In this document: positions 40,842 through 48,998 of the stretch, in pieces | How positions within the stretch are numbered: the first letter of the stretch is position 1 | How the letters are laid out: every line of letters starts with the position of its first letter | Assembly (NCBI GenBank): GCA_041395625.1 | Contig: JAWLAE010000004.1 | Span: 248,001 to 312,000 of the forward strand | Length of the DNA stretch: 64,000 bases | Origin: CADEED01 sp041395625 | Lineage (GTDB): Bacteria > Pseudomonadota > Gammaproteobacteria > Steroidobacterales > Steroidobacteraceae | Direction of reading: 5' to 3' | Position numbers and translations under genes: made by a program | Notes under the pieces: model-generated | What the model was told of the DNA's origin: nothing | What the model saw: the letters and a program-made list of their open reading frames with translations, nothing else | The model's database searches: none

Positions 40842-41816
40842 ATGTCTCACACAGCTACGGAACGGCGGGTCTTTCTGGGCTATCTGGGTGCGACTGGCTT
40901 GGTCGTAGGAGGAGCGAGTATGGCGACCGCGACGCCTGAGCGAGTGGTGGATCGGAAGTCCCCGGGCGCCGCAGCGGGTACGATACTGCTGGGTGGCGAT
41001 CTCGAAGTCAGCCGCATGGGTTTCGGTGCGATGCGGATCACGGGTGAGGGCATCTGGGGGCCGCCTGCGGATGTCGACACGGCGCTCGCCGTGCTGCGCC
41101 GAGCGTATGCATTGGGCGTTAATTTTTTCGATACGGCTGATGCGTACGGACCCGATGTCAGCGAGGCGCTGATTCAGCGCGCGCTGCATCCCTATCCACG
41201 CGGCTTCGTGGTGGCTACCAAGGGTGGGATGACGCGTCAGGGGCCCAATCGCTGGGCCGCCGATTGCCGACCGGAACATCTGCGCGCCGCCTGCGAGGCC
41301 AGTCTGCAACGTCTGCGGCTCGAGCGGCACGAGCTCTATCAGCTGCATGCGGTCGATGCGAAAGTGCCCTACGGCGACTCGGTCGGTGAGCTGGCTCGAT
41401 TGCAGCAGGAAGGCAAGATTCGTCATGTTGGTGTATCCAATGTGAATGCCGAGCAGTTGGCGGTAGCACGTGGCATCGTCAGGGTCGTGTCGGTTCAGAA
41501 TCGCTACAACGTGGCTGATCGTGCCTCGGAGGATGTGCTCGCGATCTGCGAACGCGATGGTATCGCCTTCATTCCGTGGGGGCCGCTAGCGCAGCGCGCC
41601 CAGTCTGCCGACGAACTCGATCCGCGTATCGCTGCACTGCAGGAACTGGCGGCAAGCCGCGGCATCACCATGGCACAGGCGACGCTGGCCTGGTTGTTAG
41701 CTAAATCTCCCGTGATGCTGCCGATACCCGGTACTGGCCGGCTCAAGCATCTCGAGGAGAATGTTCGTGCCGCTGCATTGACACTCAGCGCCAACGAGAT
41801 GCAGTTGATTGGCTGA
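40842..41816 (+). CDS. Tat-type aldo/keto reductase, second copy
   Basis: A 324-residue aldo/keto reductase with a probable twin-arginine signal (TERRVFLGYLGATG). The tetrad is visible: Asp and Tyr in FFDTADAYGPD, Lys in VVATKGGM, His in YQLHAVDA. It has QNRYNVADR and the C-terminal cofactor-binding IPGTGRLKHLEEN region. It is more similar to the pyridoxal reductase/YajO-type group than to the copy at 37271. The ATG at 40842 begins the signal; sequence upstream in frame is non-coding. It overlaps the DUF819 gene by 8 bp. Confidence 0.88.
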   Translation: MSHTATERRVFLGYLGATGLVVGGASMATATPERVVDRKSPGAAAGTILLGGDLEVSRMGFGAMRITGEGIWGPPADVDTALAVLRRAYALGVNFFDTADAYGPDVSEALIQRALHPYPRGFVVATKGGMTRQGPNRWAADCRPEHLRAACEASLQRLRLERHELYQLHAVDAKVPYGDSVGELARLQQEGKIRHVGVSNVNAEQLAVARGIVRVVSVQNRYNVADRASEDVLAICERDGIAFIPWGPLAQRAQSADELDPRIAALQELAASRGITMAQATLAWLLAKSPVMLPIPGTGRLKHLEENVRAAALTLSANEMQLIG

Positions 41817-43044
41817 GCAGGCTCTTATCGCCAATGACGCGGTCGTGCTCGGGCTATTGGCCGTCACGCTCGGCGCCATATTCTGGAGCACGGAGTCGCG
41901 GGCGCCGTTCTGGCGGGCTTTCTACAAGTATGTGCCGGCGTTGTTGCTGTGCTACCTGCTCCCCGCGATCTACAATACCGCTGGCCTCATCGACGGCGAA
42001 GCATCGCGACTGTATTTCGTTGCCTCGCGCTACCTGCTGCCGGCTACGCTGGTGCTACTCACGCTCGCCATCGATCTGCGCGGTATCCTGCGACTTGGGC
42101 CCAAGCTGCTGATCCTGTTCGCGACGGCGACCGTCGGCGTCATGGTTGGCGCACCCGTCGCATTCCTGCTTTGGCAATGGCTGGCGCCGGAGTCCGTCGC
42201 AGGCGAGGTCTGGCGTGGCTTGACCGCCGTAGCCGGTAGCTGGATCGGCGGTGGGGCGAATCAAGCCGCCATGAAAGAGATCTTTGCGATCGACAGCAAT
42301 CTGTTTGGCACGATGGTCGCGGTCGACGTCATCGTGGCCAATATCTGGATGGCGGTGTTGCTGTGGATGGCCGCCAATCAGGAACGGCTCGATCTGCGGC
42401 GTGGCGCCGATGTCACTGCGCTCACTGCCTTGCGCAAGCAGGTCGAGCAACTCGAAGCCGAGCGCGCGCGGATCGCGAAGCTGCCTGACCTTATGTACAT
42501 CCTCGCTGTCGGTTTTGGCGCAACGGCGCTGGCGCACGCGCTGGCGACGCCGCTGGCCGGCTTGTTCGCCGGGCTCGCGTGGGCGGAGCGTTTGTCACTC
42601 GCCAGTGAGTTCTTCTGGATCGTCGTGCTGGCCACGACTTTCGGGTTGCTCTTGTCCGCCACGCGTGCCCGCGACCTCGAGGGAGCGGGGGCCTCCAAGG
42701 TGGGCTCCGCGATGCTCTATGTCCTGGTCGCGGCGATCGGCATGCAGATGAATCTGCGCGCCATCCTGACGAATCCGTCCTTGTTCGGAGTGGGTCTGAC
42801 GTGGATCGCGATACACGCGCTGCTGCTGATCGGCATGACTCGCCTGTTGCGCGCACCGACGTTCTATCTGGCCATTGCCAGCCAGGCGAATATCGGTGGC
42901 GCCGCGAGCGCGCCGGTGGTTGCGGCGGCTTTCCATCCGTCGCTCGCGCCCGTCGGCGTGTTGCTGGCTGTGCTGGGCTACGCGTTGGGAACCTACTGCG
43001 CCTGGATCACTGGGCAGTTGTTGCGCCTCGCCGCAGGCCAGTGA
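41809..43044 (+). CDS. DUF819 family membrane transporter-like protein
   Basis: A 411-residue polytopic membrane protein of the DUF819 (YjcL-like) family. It has SWIGGGANQAAMKEIF, FGTMVAVDVIVANIWMAVLL, a charged cytoplasmic loop (LRKQVEQLEAERARIAKLP, residues 205-225) and ASQANIGGAASAPVVAAAF near the C-terminus. The two GGxA-type signatures resemble inverted repeats of anion/Na+ transporters. The start is a TTG at 41809 overlapping the preceding reductase stop. Possible partner of the Tat reductase; substrate unknown. Confidence 0.82.
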   Translation: MAEQALIANDAVVLGLLAVTLGAIFWSTESRAPFWRAFYKYVPALLLCYLLPAIYNTAGLIDGEASRLYFVASRYLLPATLVLLTLAIDLRGILRLGPKLLILFATATVGVMVGAPVAFLLWQWLAPESVAGEVWRGLTAVAGSWIGGGANQAAMKEIFAIDSNLFGTMVAVDVIVANIWMAVLLWMAANQERLDLRRGADVTALTALRKQVEQLEAERARIAKLPDLMYILAVGFGATALAHALATPLAGLFAGLAWAERLSLASEFFWIVVLATTFGLLLSATRARDLEGAGASKVGSAMLYVLVAAIGMQMNLRAILTNPSLFGVGLTWIAIHALLLIGMTRLLRAPTFYLAIASQANIGGAASAPVVAAAFHPSLAPVGVLLAVLGYALGTYCAWITGQLLRLAAGQ

Positions 43045-43117
43045 GCGTGAGGCGCGACTGTACATGGGCTATGGTCGTTCGACGAGCCGGCCTTGGGTGA
43101 CACACGGAGTAGCGACT

Positions 43118-43648
43118 ATGCGTCGAGCGTACTGGATAGCGAAAAATTGCGGTTTGGTGATCCTGGCGTTGATCGGCGCAGGCTGCGCCAGTACTTCGCC
43201 GAGCACTGTGTGGACGATCGCCACTAACAATCCATCCAAGACCGCTATTGAACGCGCTCGGGACGAGATCTGGGCGAAGGAACTGACGATCTACGCTGCA
43301 CGCGGCAGCGGCGATCTCGATACGTACATTTCGAATACGTCGGCGCGGTACATGGGCTGGCCGCCGGGCTGGGACAAACCATCAGGTGTCGAGCAACTCA
43401 AGGCGAGCGCCGCGCAGATGAAGGGTCAGAGTGGCGAAGAGCTGAGCATGGACTTGACCGGCTTTACGCTCTCGGGCGACACCGGCGTCATCTACTACGC
43501 CACGCACCGTACCCGACTGCCAGGCGGGGCGGCCACCGACCAGCGGTTTCATGTGATCCATGTCTGGACGCGCGAGCAGGGCGTGTGGAAACTGATTGGC
43601 GCGCTCGGGCGCGATGGTTCGCCCGCACAGCAAGGGGCCTCGAAATGA
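43118..43648 (+). CDS. NTF2/SnoaL-like (DUF4440) lipoprotein
   Basis: A 176-residue protein. The lipoprotein signal (LVILALIGAGC) is followed by an NTF2-like cone-fold domain (ERARDEIWAKELTIYAARGSGDLD..., HVIHVWTREQGVWKLIGAL). These domains bind or isomerise small hydrophobic molecules, or are scaffolds. The ATG at 43118 gives the lipobox Cys near residue 23; the frame extends upstream without a signal. Its stop overlaps the methyltransferase start (ATGA), so the two are coupled. Confidence 0.75.
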   Translation: MRRAYWIAKNCGLVILALIGAGCASTSPSTVWTIATNNPSKTAIERARDEIWAKELTIYAARGSGDLDTYISNTSARYMGWPPGWDKPSGVEQLKASAAQMKGQSGEELSMDLTGFTLSGDTGVIYYATHRTRLPGGAATDQRFHVIHVWTREQGVWKLIGALGRDGSPAQQGASK

Positions 43649-44736
43649 ATCTCGATCAACAGGGTCGCGCGGGCATGCAGTTTCTCGGCTCGCTGCAGGT
43701 GTATTCCTCCAGCGCCTTGCAGCAACAGGCGAGCGAAGATTTCGCACGCCAGCCTGAGGCCCAGTCACTGGCGCAGGAATTCAAACAGGACACGTCGCGC
43801 GCCGCCTGGCAAGCGCGCCTCGATCGGGTGCGCGAGGTTGCCGAGCGTTCGAAAGCCTATCGTTTCAACCGGTTTTTTCAGCGCTGCGTCGCCGAGGAGA
43901 TCTGGGTCAAGGCAGCAGCGGCGGTCGAACGCAAACGCGCGCAGCTCGAGCCGATCTTCGCCGCAGCTAAGAGTCAGCCTTCTGACAAGCTGAAGTTGAA
44001 TCCGTCGTTGCAAATTCCGGATTTCTACCGGGGCGTGGAATGGCATCTGCAGCCCGGTGGGCTCGACGGCCACGATCTGTTCGGCCCGATGTTTGCGCTC
44101 GGTATTCTGCCGCACGTGTTCAGCCGCGGTGGCTTCGCGGCCGTCGCGGTCAATGACAACATCCTCGAGCAGCGCCGCGAAGTCATCAAGCAGTTTCGCA
44201 AGCCCAGCTATCGACGCATCTATGAACCAGGATGCGGGGGTGCCGGAACCCTCGGCATCTGTCGCGAACGGTTTCCCGACGCGCAACTCATCGGTGGTGA
44301 TCTCTCGGCGCGAGCCCTGCGTGACGGCCTCGGCATGAGCGAGCGTATGGGTTGGAACATTCATTTCCGTCAGGAAGATGCGCGCCACGTTGCCGAGCCG
44401 GACAATAGCGTCGACGGCGTCATCTCCTACGCCGTACATCACGAGTTGCCGGAGTCCGCGGCGCGCGAAGTGATCAATGAAATGTATCGGATTCTCGAGC
44501 CGGGCGGCGACATGGTGATTTCCGACCCGCCGCCTTTCCGCGCAGTTCCGCCATTCAATGCTGCATTGCTGGCTTGGGAGACGGAGCATCGGGCCGAGCC
44601 ATACTTCATCGAGTCGGACATCACGAATCTGCCGCAGCTGATGCGCGAAGCGGGCTTCGTCGATGTCGAGGAGTATGCGTTGCAGGGCACTGGCTATCCA
44701 TGGGTGACCCGTGGCCGCAAGCCTGTCAAGCAATAG
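43645..44736 (+). CDS. SAM-dependent class I methyltransferase with N-terminal extension
   Basis: A 363-residue protein. Residues ~1-185 are a helical region of unknown identity. Residues ~190-330 form a class I methyltransferase domain: motif I YEPGCGGAGTLGICRE, acidic motif II LIGGDLSARAL, motif III FRQEDARHVAEPDNSVDGVIS and motif IV/V EMYRILEPGGDMVISDP. Substrate unknown. The coupling to a secreted NTF2-like lipoprotein gene and a small unknown gene suggests modification of a small molecule or lipid. ATG 43645 overlaps the upstream stop. Confidence 0.8.
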   Translation: MNLDQQGRAGMQFLGSLQVYSSSALQQQASEDFARQPEAQSLAQEFKQDTSRAAWQARLDRVREVAERSKAYRFNRFFQRCVAEEIWVKAAAAVERKRAQLEPIFAAAKSQPSDKLKLNPSLQIPDFYRGVEWHLQPGGLDGHDLFGPMFALGILPHVFSRGGFAAVAVNDNILEQRREVIKQFRKPSYRRIYEPGCGGAGTLGICRERFPDAQLIGGDLSARALRDGLGMSERMGWNIHFRQEDARHVAEPDNSVDGVISYAVHHELPESAAREVINEMYRILEPGGDMVISDPPPFRAVPPFNAALLAWETEHRAEPYFIESDITNLPQLMREAGFVDVEEYALQGTGYPWVTRGRKPVKQ

Positions 44737-44770
44737 CTGTTGTTAGCAACCGCCAGAGAAAACAGACTTT

Positions 44771-45076
44771 ATGGCCAAGACAACTGCACTGCCAGAGCGC
44801 ACGTATCTCAGCACGACCGAGCTCGACTCGTTGGCACGCATGCACACTGAGATGATGGCGGAGCTGTGGATACTGCGTGACCGGGTGTTGGTGCTCGAGC
44901 AACTGCTCACCGACTCTGGCGTCCTGAAGGCGGATCATGTGGACCGGTACACGCCGGGCCCGGATTTGACGCGCAAACTCAATGCAGATCGCGATCGAAT
45001 GGTGGCGCGTATCGTCGGTGCGGGACACCGCAAGTCGCTCGATGAAGTGGTGAAGTCGGGAAAACGAGCGGCATGA
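44771..45076 (+). CDS. Hypothetical protein, 101 aa
   Basis: I do not recognise this protein. It is soluble, mostly helical and charged (for example RMHTEMMAELWILRDRV, VLEQLLTDSGVL) and rich in Leu/Arg, perhaps a coiled-coil dimer. It is conserved in position here by a 4-bp ATGA overlap with the following lipoprotein hydrolase and a short gap after the methyltransferase, so it is probably translated. Confidence 0.55.
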   Translation: MAKTTALPERTYLSTTELDSLARMHTEMMAELWILRDRVLVLEQLLTDSGVLKADHVDRYTPGPDLTRKLNADRDRMVARIVGAGHRKSLDEVVKSGKRAA

Positions 45077-46005
45077 GCACACGTATCTTTGCGGTGACGG
45101 GGGCAGCACTGGCGTTATGCTTGCAGTCGCTGTTGAGTGGTTGTGCTGCGCCTTCTGCAGCCTTCGATCGGATCGTCGACTCGACTCAGACACTCAGCGC
45201 GCCTCGCGGCCGCGAAGTATCGATGCGTGTGCTCTATCCGGCGCCGCGTTGCCAGCACTGCGGTGTGATCGTGTTTTCGCATGGCGCCTATGCGTCGCCC
45301 GCACGCTACGACGCGCTGCTGACCGCTTGGGCGAAGGGTGGCTGGGTGGTGGTCGCGCCGTTGCACGTCGACTCCGAGGACCACCCAGACCGCGCGAACT
45401 ATGAACAGAGCGAGTCGCTGCGACTGCGGCTGGAAGACTACGACCTCGCAGTTGCCAGCTATGGCGGCAAGACCCCTACGATGATCTTGCCGGGTGTTGA
45501 AACTTCCGGCGATGTCATCGCTGCTGGCCATTCCTATGGCGCGCTGATCGCGCAAATCGCGGGCGGTGCTCGCCTGGATGGCAGCTTTACGGCGGCGAGC
45601 ACTCGTGCCCCGCTGCCGCTCGCAGTGGTTGCCATTTCTCCGCCTGGACCGATACCTAACTACGTATCCAGCGCTGGCTGGAGCCAGATCAAGGTGCCGC
45701 AGCTGGTGATCTCTGGCACGACCGATATCGTGCCCGGCATAGCCCCCGAATGGAACCTGCACATGGCCTCCTACGAAGCCGCCCCGGCCGGCAAAGCCTA
45801 TGCGCTCGTATTCGACCGCATGGATCATTATTTCAACGGCGCCTATGGTCGTCTGCAGCCGATCGATGCATCCACAGAGCTCGCCGTACAGAAGCTGAAT
45901 GCCGAGATCCTGCGATTTGCCAAGGCCATGCACGACCGCGATCCGGCGATGGCCGACCAATGGATCGCCAACAGTTCGGCCGGCGTCAAGGCGATCGCGC
46001 GGTAG
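45073..46005 (+). CDS. Lipoprotein alpha/beta hydrolase (chlorophyllase-like)
   Basis: A 310-residue lipoprotein (lipobox LLSGC, Cys near 19) with an alpha/beta-hydrolase domain of the chlorophyllase/dienelactone-hydrolase-like type. It has VIVFSHGAYASPARYDAL, the nucleophile elbow AAGHSYGALIAQ, ISGTTDIVPG as candidate acid and MDHYFNGAYG as candidate His region. It is probably attached to the outer membrane facing the periplasm. Coupled to the 101-aa protein gene. It converges with moeB-like at 46013, 7 bp apart. Substrate unknown; an ester or lactone is likely. Confidence 0.8.
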   Translation: MSTRIFAVTGAALALCLQSLLSGCAAPSAAFDRIVDSTQTLSAPRGREVSMRVLYPAPRCQHCGVIVFSHGAYASPARYDALLTAWAKGGWVVVAPLHVDSEDHPDRANYEQSESLRLRLEDYDLAVASYGGKTPTMILPGVETSGDVIAAGHSYGALIAQIAGGARLDGSFTAASTRAPLPLAVVAISPPGPIPNYVSSAGWSQIKVPQLVISGTTDIVPGIAPEWNLHMASYEAAPAGKAYALVFDRMDHYFNGAYGRLQPIDASTELAVQKLNAEILRFAKAMHDRDPAMADQWIANSSAGVKAIAR

Positions 46006-46012
46006 CGGTTGT

Positions 46013-47200
46013 TCAGCCGGCCGGTGCGACCGGGAAATCGTGGTCCACATCGCGCGACCAGGCTAACAAGCCGCCGTCCAGGTTGATCGGCACGGCGGTC
46101 AGATTTGCGCCGACGGCAAGCTCGCAGGCCTGCAAGCTGCGTCCACCGCTGCGGCACAGAAAGACGACGTCGGGCCGCGCCGTGCGACCGCGGGACACGC
46201 TGTCCAGTGTGGCTACCAGTTCTGTCATCCGTGTGCCGAGTTCGCCAATCGGCAAGTTGATACTGTTCGGCAGGTGCCCGCATTCGAATTCGTGCTGCTC
46301 GCGTACATCGATCAGCAGGACTGGCGTGGCGCTTTCCTTCGCGGCCTCGAGTCGAACCCGCAATTGCCGCGGGGTGGCGTGTGAAATCAGGGAGCGCTGC
46401 GCTGCCGTGGTTTTCGAGGCCGGCATGGCATCCTGGGGCGTGACGATCGTTGGGTTGTCGCCGCATACGGCGCAGTCCGCGCGGCGCGCCACGTTGAATT
46501 CCGCAAAACGCAGCGCGAGTGCATCGTACGTGAGCAGGCGTCCGACCGACGGCTCGCCGATGCCCGCGACGAGCTTGATCACCTCGGTAGCCTGGATTGC
46601 GCCCATCACGCCCGGTAACACGCCCAGGACGCCGGCATCGGCACAGTTGGGTGTTTGCGCATCGCTGGCGTTGGCAAACAGGCAGCGATAGCAGGGACCC
46701 TTGCCTGGTAGGTAGGTGAGCGACTGGCCCTCGAAACGATGGATCGCAGCGCTCACCAGTGGCTTGCCGAGGATTACGCAGGTGTCGTTGATCAAGTAAC
46801 GACTGGTGATGCGGTCGGTGCCGTCGACGACGACGTCGTAGTCGCGCACGACATCGAGCACGTTCTCGGCCGTCAGCTTGAGCTCGAGCGGCCGCACCTC
46901 AATGTCCGGATTGAGCGCGGTCAGTCGGTTCGCCGCCGCGCGAACCTTGGGCTGGCCGATCTCGCTGGTTGCGAACAGCACCTGGCGTTGCAGGTTGGAG
47001 AGGTCGACCACATCGTGATCGACGAGGCCCAGCGTGCCGATCCCCGCCGCCGCCAGATAGAGCGCGCACGGTGACCCCAGCCCGCCGGCACCAACGATGA
47101 GTACTTTGCTGTTCTTCAGCCGGCTCTGGCCGGCCGCGCCGAGCTCGGGCAGGCTGAGGTGGCGTGCATAACGCTGTTTGTCCATCGCTGTCAGGGTCAT
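46013..47200 (-). CDS. moeB: MoeB/ThiF-type E1-like adenylyltransferase fused to a rhodanese domain
   Basis: A 395-residue fusion. Residues ~1-245 are a ThiF/MoeB domain (nucleotide motif LIVGAGGLGSPCALYLAAAG, DVVDLSNLQRQVLF, CYRCLF plus CAVCGD as structural Cys pairs, catalytic Cys region TPNCADAGVLG). Residues ~270-390 are a rhodanese domain with active-site loop FLCRSGGRSLQACE (Cys). The architecture is that of MOCS3/MoeBR: activate and thiolate a MoaD/ThiS-type C-terminal GG. The ATG at 47200 has a GGAGG site 8 bases upstream. It lies 4 bp after the MoaD-like gene, its obvious partner. Whether it serves Moco, thiamine, tRNA thiolation or an unknown pathway is open. Confidence 0.92.
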   Translation of the reverse strand: MTLTAMDKQRYARHLSLPELGAAGQSRLKNSKVLIVGAGGLGSPCALYLAAAGIGTLGLVDHDVVDLSNLQRQVLFATSEIGQPKVRAAANRLTALNPDIEVRPLELKLTAENVLDVVRDYDVVVDGTDRITSRYLINDTCVILGKPLVSAAIHRFEGQSLTYLPGKGPCYRCLFANASDAQTPNCADAGVLGVLPGVMGAIQATEVIKLVAGIGEPSVGRLLTYDALALRFAEFNVARRADCAVCGDNPTIVTPQDAMPASKTTAAQRSLISHATPRQLRVRLEAAKESATPVLLIDVREQHEFECGHLPNSINLPIGELGTRMTELVATLDSVSRGRTARPDVVFLCRSGGRSLQACELAVGANLTAVPINLDGGLLAWSRDVDHDFPVAPAG

Positions 47201-47204
47201 CGCA

Positions 47205-47471
47205 TCAACCTCCACTCAGCGCACAAATCAAGTGCAGGGTATCACCCGGCGAGACAGCATGCTCGAGTGACACTACTTCGGTCTGGTTGACGAACAGGCG
47301 GATATGCGGTCGGATCCGGTCCTGCTCGTCGATCATTCGAAAGCGGATGCCGCGATAGTTAGTATCGAGATCCATGAGCAATGCAGCGATATCGGTTCCG
47401 TTGGCGACTACCTCGGCAGCACCTGCTGTGTAGGATCGAAGGGGACTCGCGACGCGGACGGTGCAGCTCAA
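47205..47471 (-). CDS. MoaD/ThiS-type ubiquitin-like sulfur carrier protein
   Basis: An 88-residue beta-grasp protein with the family's features: VRVASPLRSYTAG at the start, hydrophobic core strands (DIAALLMDLD) and, decisively, the C-terminal di-glycine tail ICALSGG required for adenylation and thiocarboxylation by the adjacent MoeB-rhodanese. The start is the ATG at 47471, 12 bp after the BNR-protein gene's stop. A second MoaD domain is encoded in the mobA/moaD fusion at 61514, so this one may serve a different pathway. Confidence 0.88.
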   Translation of the reverse strand: MSCTVRVASPLRSYTAGAAEVVANGTDIAALLMDLDTNYRGIRFRMIDEQDRIRPHIRLFVNQTEVVSLEHAVSPGDTLHLICALSGG

Positions 47472-47483
47472 GACCGCGACTCG

Positions 47484-48593
47484 CTACTCGGCGTACGTGA
47501 CGGAATAGATCTCAGGCAAGTGACGCGCGATGCATCGCCAGCGTTCGCCCGCGCGGCTGGTCCAGACCTCACCTGCGGTCGTTCCAAAATAGAGGCCGGT
47601 GGAAGCGCGCTGATCGCTGCACATCGCCTGACGCAGCACGGTGAACCAAGCCTGCGACTGCGGCAATCCGGCCGCCTGGCGCTGCCACGACTTGCCGCCA
47701 TTGCGGGTGATGTACACCGCAGGCTTGCCGCCCACTGACGTCCTCGGCCATACGCTGGTGCCGTCCATCGGGAAGACCCAGGCTACGTCCGGGTCGATAG
47801 GATGCATTACCATCGGAAAGCCGATGTCCCCGATCGATCGCGGCATGTTGTCGCCGATTCGAACCCAGCGGGACGCCGGCCGATCCAGTCGGTAAATGCC
47901 GCAATGATTCTGTTGATAGAGCCGATCGGGTTGCTTGGGGTGCAGCACAACGCAATGCGGGTCATGGCCGTAGGCCGCTTCCGGATCCGGCAGGAACTCC
48001 GCCGCGCAGCCCCCGTTGAGCGGCCGCCAGTCATTGCCGCCGTCGGTCGACTCGAACACGCCGCCAATCGAGATCGCGAGATACAGATGCCGCGCATCGC
48101 GCGGATCGATCAGGATGGAGTGCAGGAACTCGCCGTCCGGCGTCGCGAAGCCCGCTGCCCATTTCGGGAACATCGGATGCTCGTTGAAGCCCGCCACGGG
48201 CTGCCACTGATCGCCGCCGTCCTCGGATCGGAACAATCCCGCCGGCGCGCTGCCCGCGTACCAGGTGCGCGATTCGCTCGCATGGCCCGGCGTGAGCCAG
48301 AACACGCGCTCGACGGCGCGGGGCTTCTCGGCACTCGTCGCTTTGGGGAAGGCCGGCGGCTTGCTCGCCTCCTGCCAACTGCGGCCGCCGTTGCCGGAGT
48401 GGTACACCGTCGGCCCGAGGTGGCCCGTCTTGGCCGCCATCACGAGTGAGCGTGGCGCACGCGGATCTTGCACGATGTGGTGGATGATGTGTCCCAGAAA
48501 CTGCGGGCCAGCAAGTTTCCAGCCCCGTCCGCGGGCGTTGCGGCGCAGCGTGAACGCACCTTTGCGCGTGCCGATCCACAGGGTTTCCGTCAT
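47484..48593 (-). CDS. BNR-repeat (sialidase-like/VPS10-like) beta-propeller protein
   Basis: A 369-residue soluble protein of repeated BNR/Asp-box motifs: SGNGGRSWQEAS, SEDGGDQWQPV, STDGGNDWRPL and TRNGGKSWQRQ, with conserved His-rich segments (GHIIHHIV, HDPHCVVLHP). It has no signal peptide, so it is cytoplasmic, unlike true sialidases. It starts the operon with the ubiquitin-like and E1-like genes (12-bp gap). I chose the ATG at 48593 (MTETLWIG), which starts the first propeller strand; the frame runs a little further upstream. Its job beside a sulfur-carrier system is unknown. Confidence 0.8.
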   Translation of the reverse strand: MTETLWIGTRKGAFTLRRNARGRGWKLAGPQFLGHIIHHIVQDPRAPRSLVMAAKTGHLGPTVYHSGNGGRSWQEASKPPAFPKATSAEKPRAVERVFWLTPGHASESRTWYAGSAPAGLFRSEDGGDQWQPVAGFNEHPMFPKWAAGFATPDGEFLHSILIDPRDARHLYLAISIGGVFESTDGGNDWRPLNGGCAAEFLPDPEAAYGHDPHCVVLHPKQPDRLYQQNHCGIYRLDRPASRWVRIGDNMPRSIGDIGFPMVMHPIDPDVAWVFPMDGTSVWPRTSVGGKPAVYITRNGGKSWQRQAAGLPQSQAWFTVLRQAMCSDQRASTGLYFGTTAGEVWTSRAGERWRCIARHLPEIYSVTYAE

Positions 48594-48734
48594 GGCCGTG
48601 CAAGCATCGCGCTGATCTCGGTGCCGATCAAGAGGGGTCTGACTATTTCTTAATGAATGCCCCATCGAGATGCAAAGCCGCGAACGCTACCTTGTCGTCA
48701 CGCCACAGTTCGTGGCACAACTTGGAGCAAGCCG

Positions 48735-48998
48735 ATGAATCTTCTGCGCAAGACTCTAATGACTGCTGCGATTGTCTCTTTCCTGCCGGCATTCGCTCTG
48801 GCCGCGGCACCGGCCACCTCGCCTTCGATGTCGGGCTCGACGACCGCCACCGCAACGCCGCCCGCGCGGGTCGAAACGGCGAAACCGGCGAGTGAGCAGC
48901 AGCAGTTGATGAAAGACTGCAATGCGACCGCCAAGACGAAGCATCTCAAGGGCAAGGATCGCAAGGATTTCATGCGTACTTGTCTGAAGAAAAGCTAA
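48735..48998 (+). CDS. psiF: PsiF-repeat small exported protein
   Basis: An 87-residue protein. The signal peptide (MTAAIVSFLPAFALAA) is followed by a short Ser/Thr/Pro linker and one PsiF repeat: the LMKDCNATAKTKHLKG...RKDFMRTCLKK pattern with two Cys. It is named after the E. coli phosphate-starvation-inducible PsiF but may not be phosphate-regulated here. A GGAGC-like site precedes the ATG at 48735. The TAA stop (48996-48998) overlaps the TAG stop of the convergent histidine kinase (48997-48995) by two bases. Confidence 0.85.
   Translation: MNLLRKTLMTAAIVSFLPAFALAAAPATSPSMSGSTTATATPPARVETAKPASEQQQLMKDCNATAKTKHLKGKDRKDFMRTCLKKS

Noticed and set aside
17572..46070. Recurrent heptamer TGTTAGC/GCTAACA, as a possible uptake or skew signal
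   Set aside because: About nine copies seen against roughly five expected by base composition; mostly in-frame Leu codons, so not convincing without a computed enrichment test.
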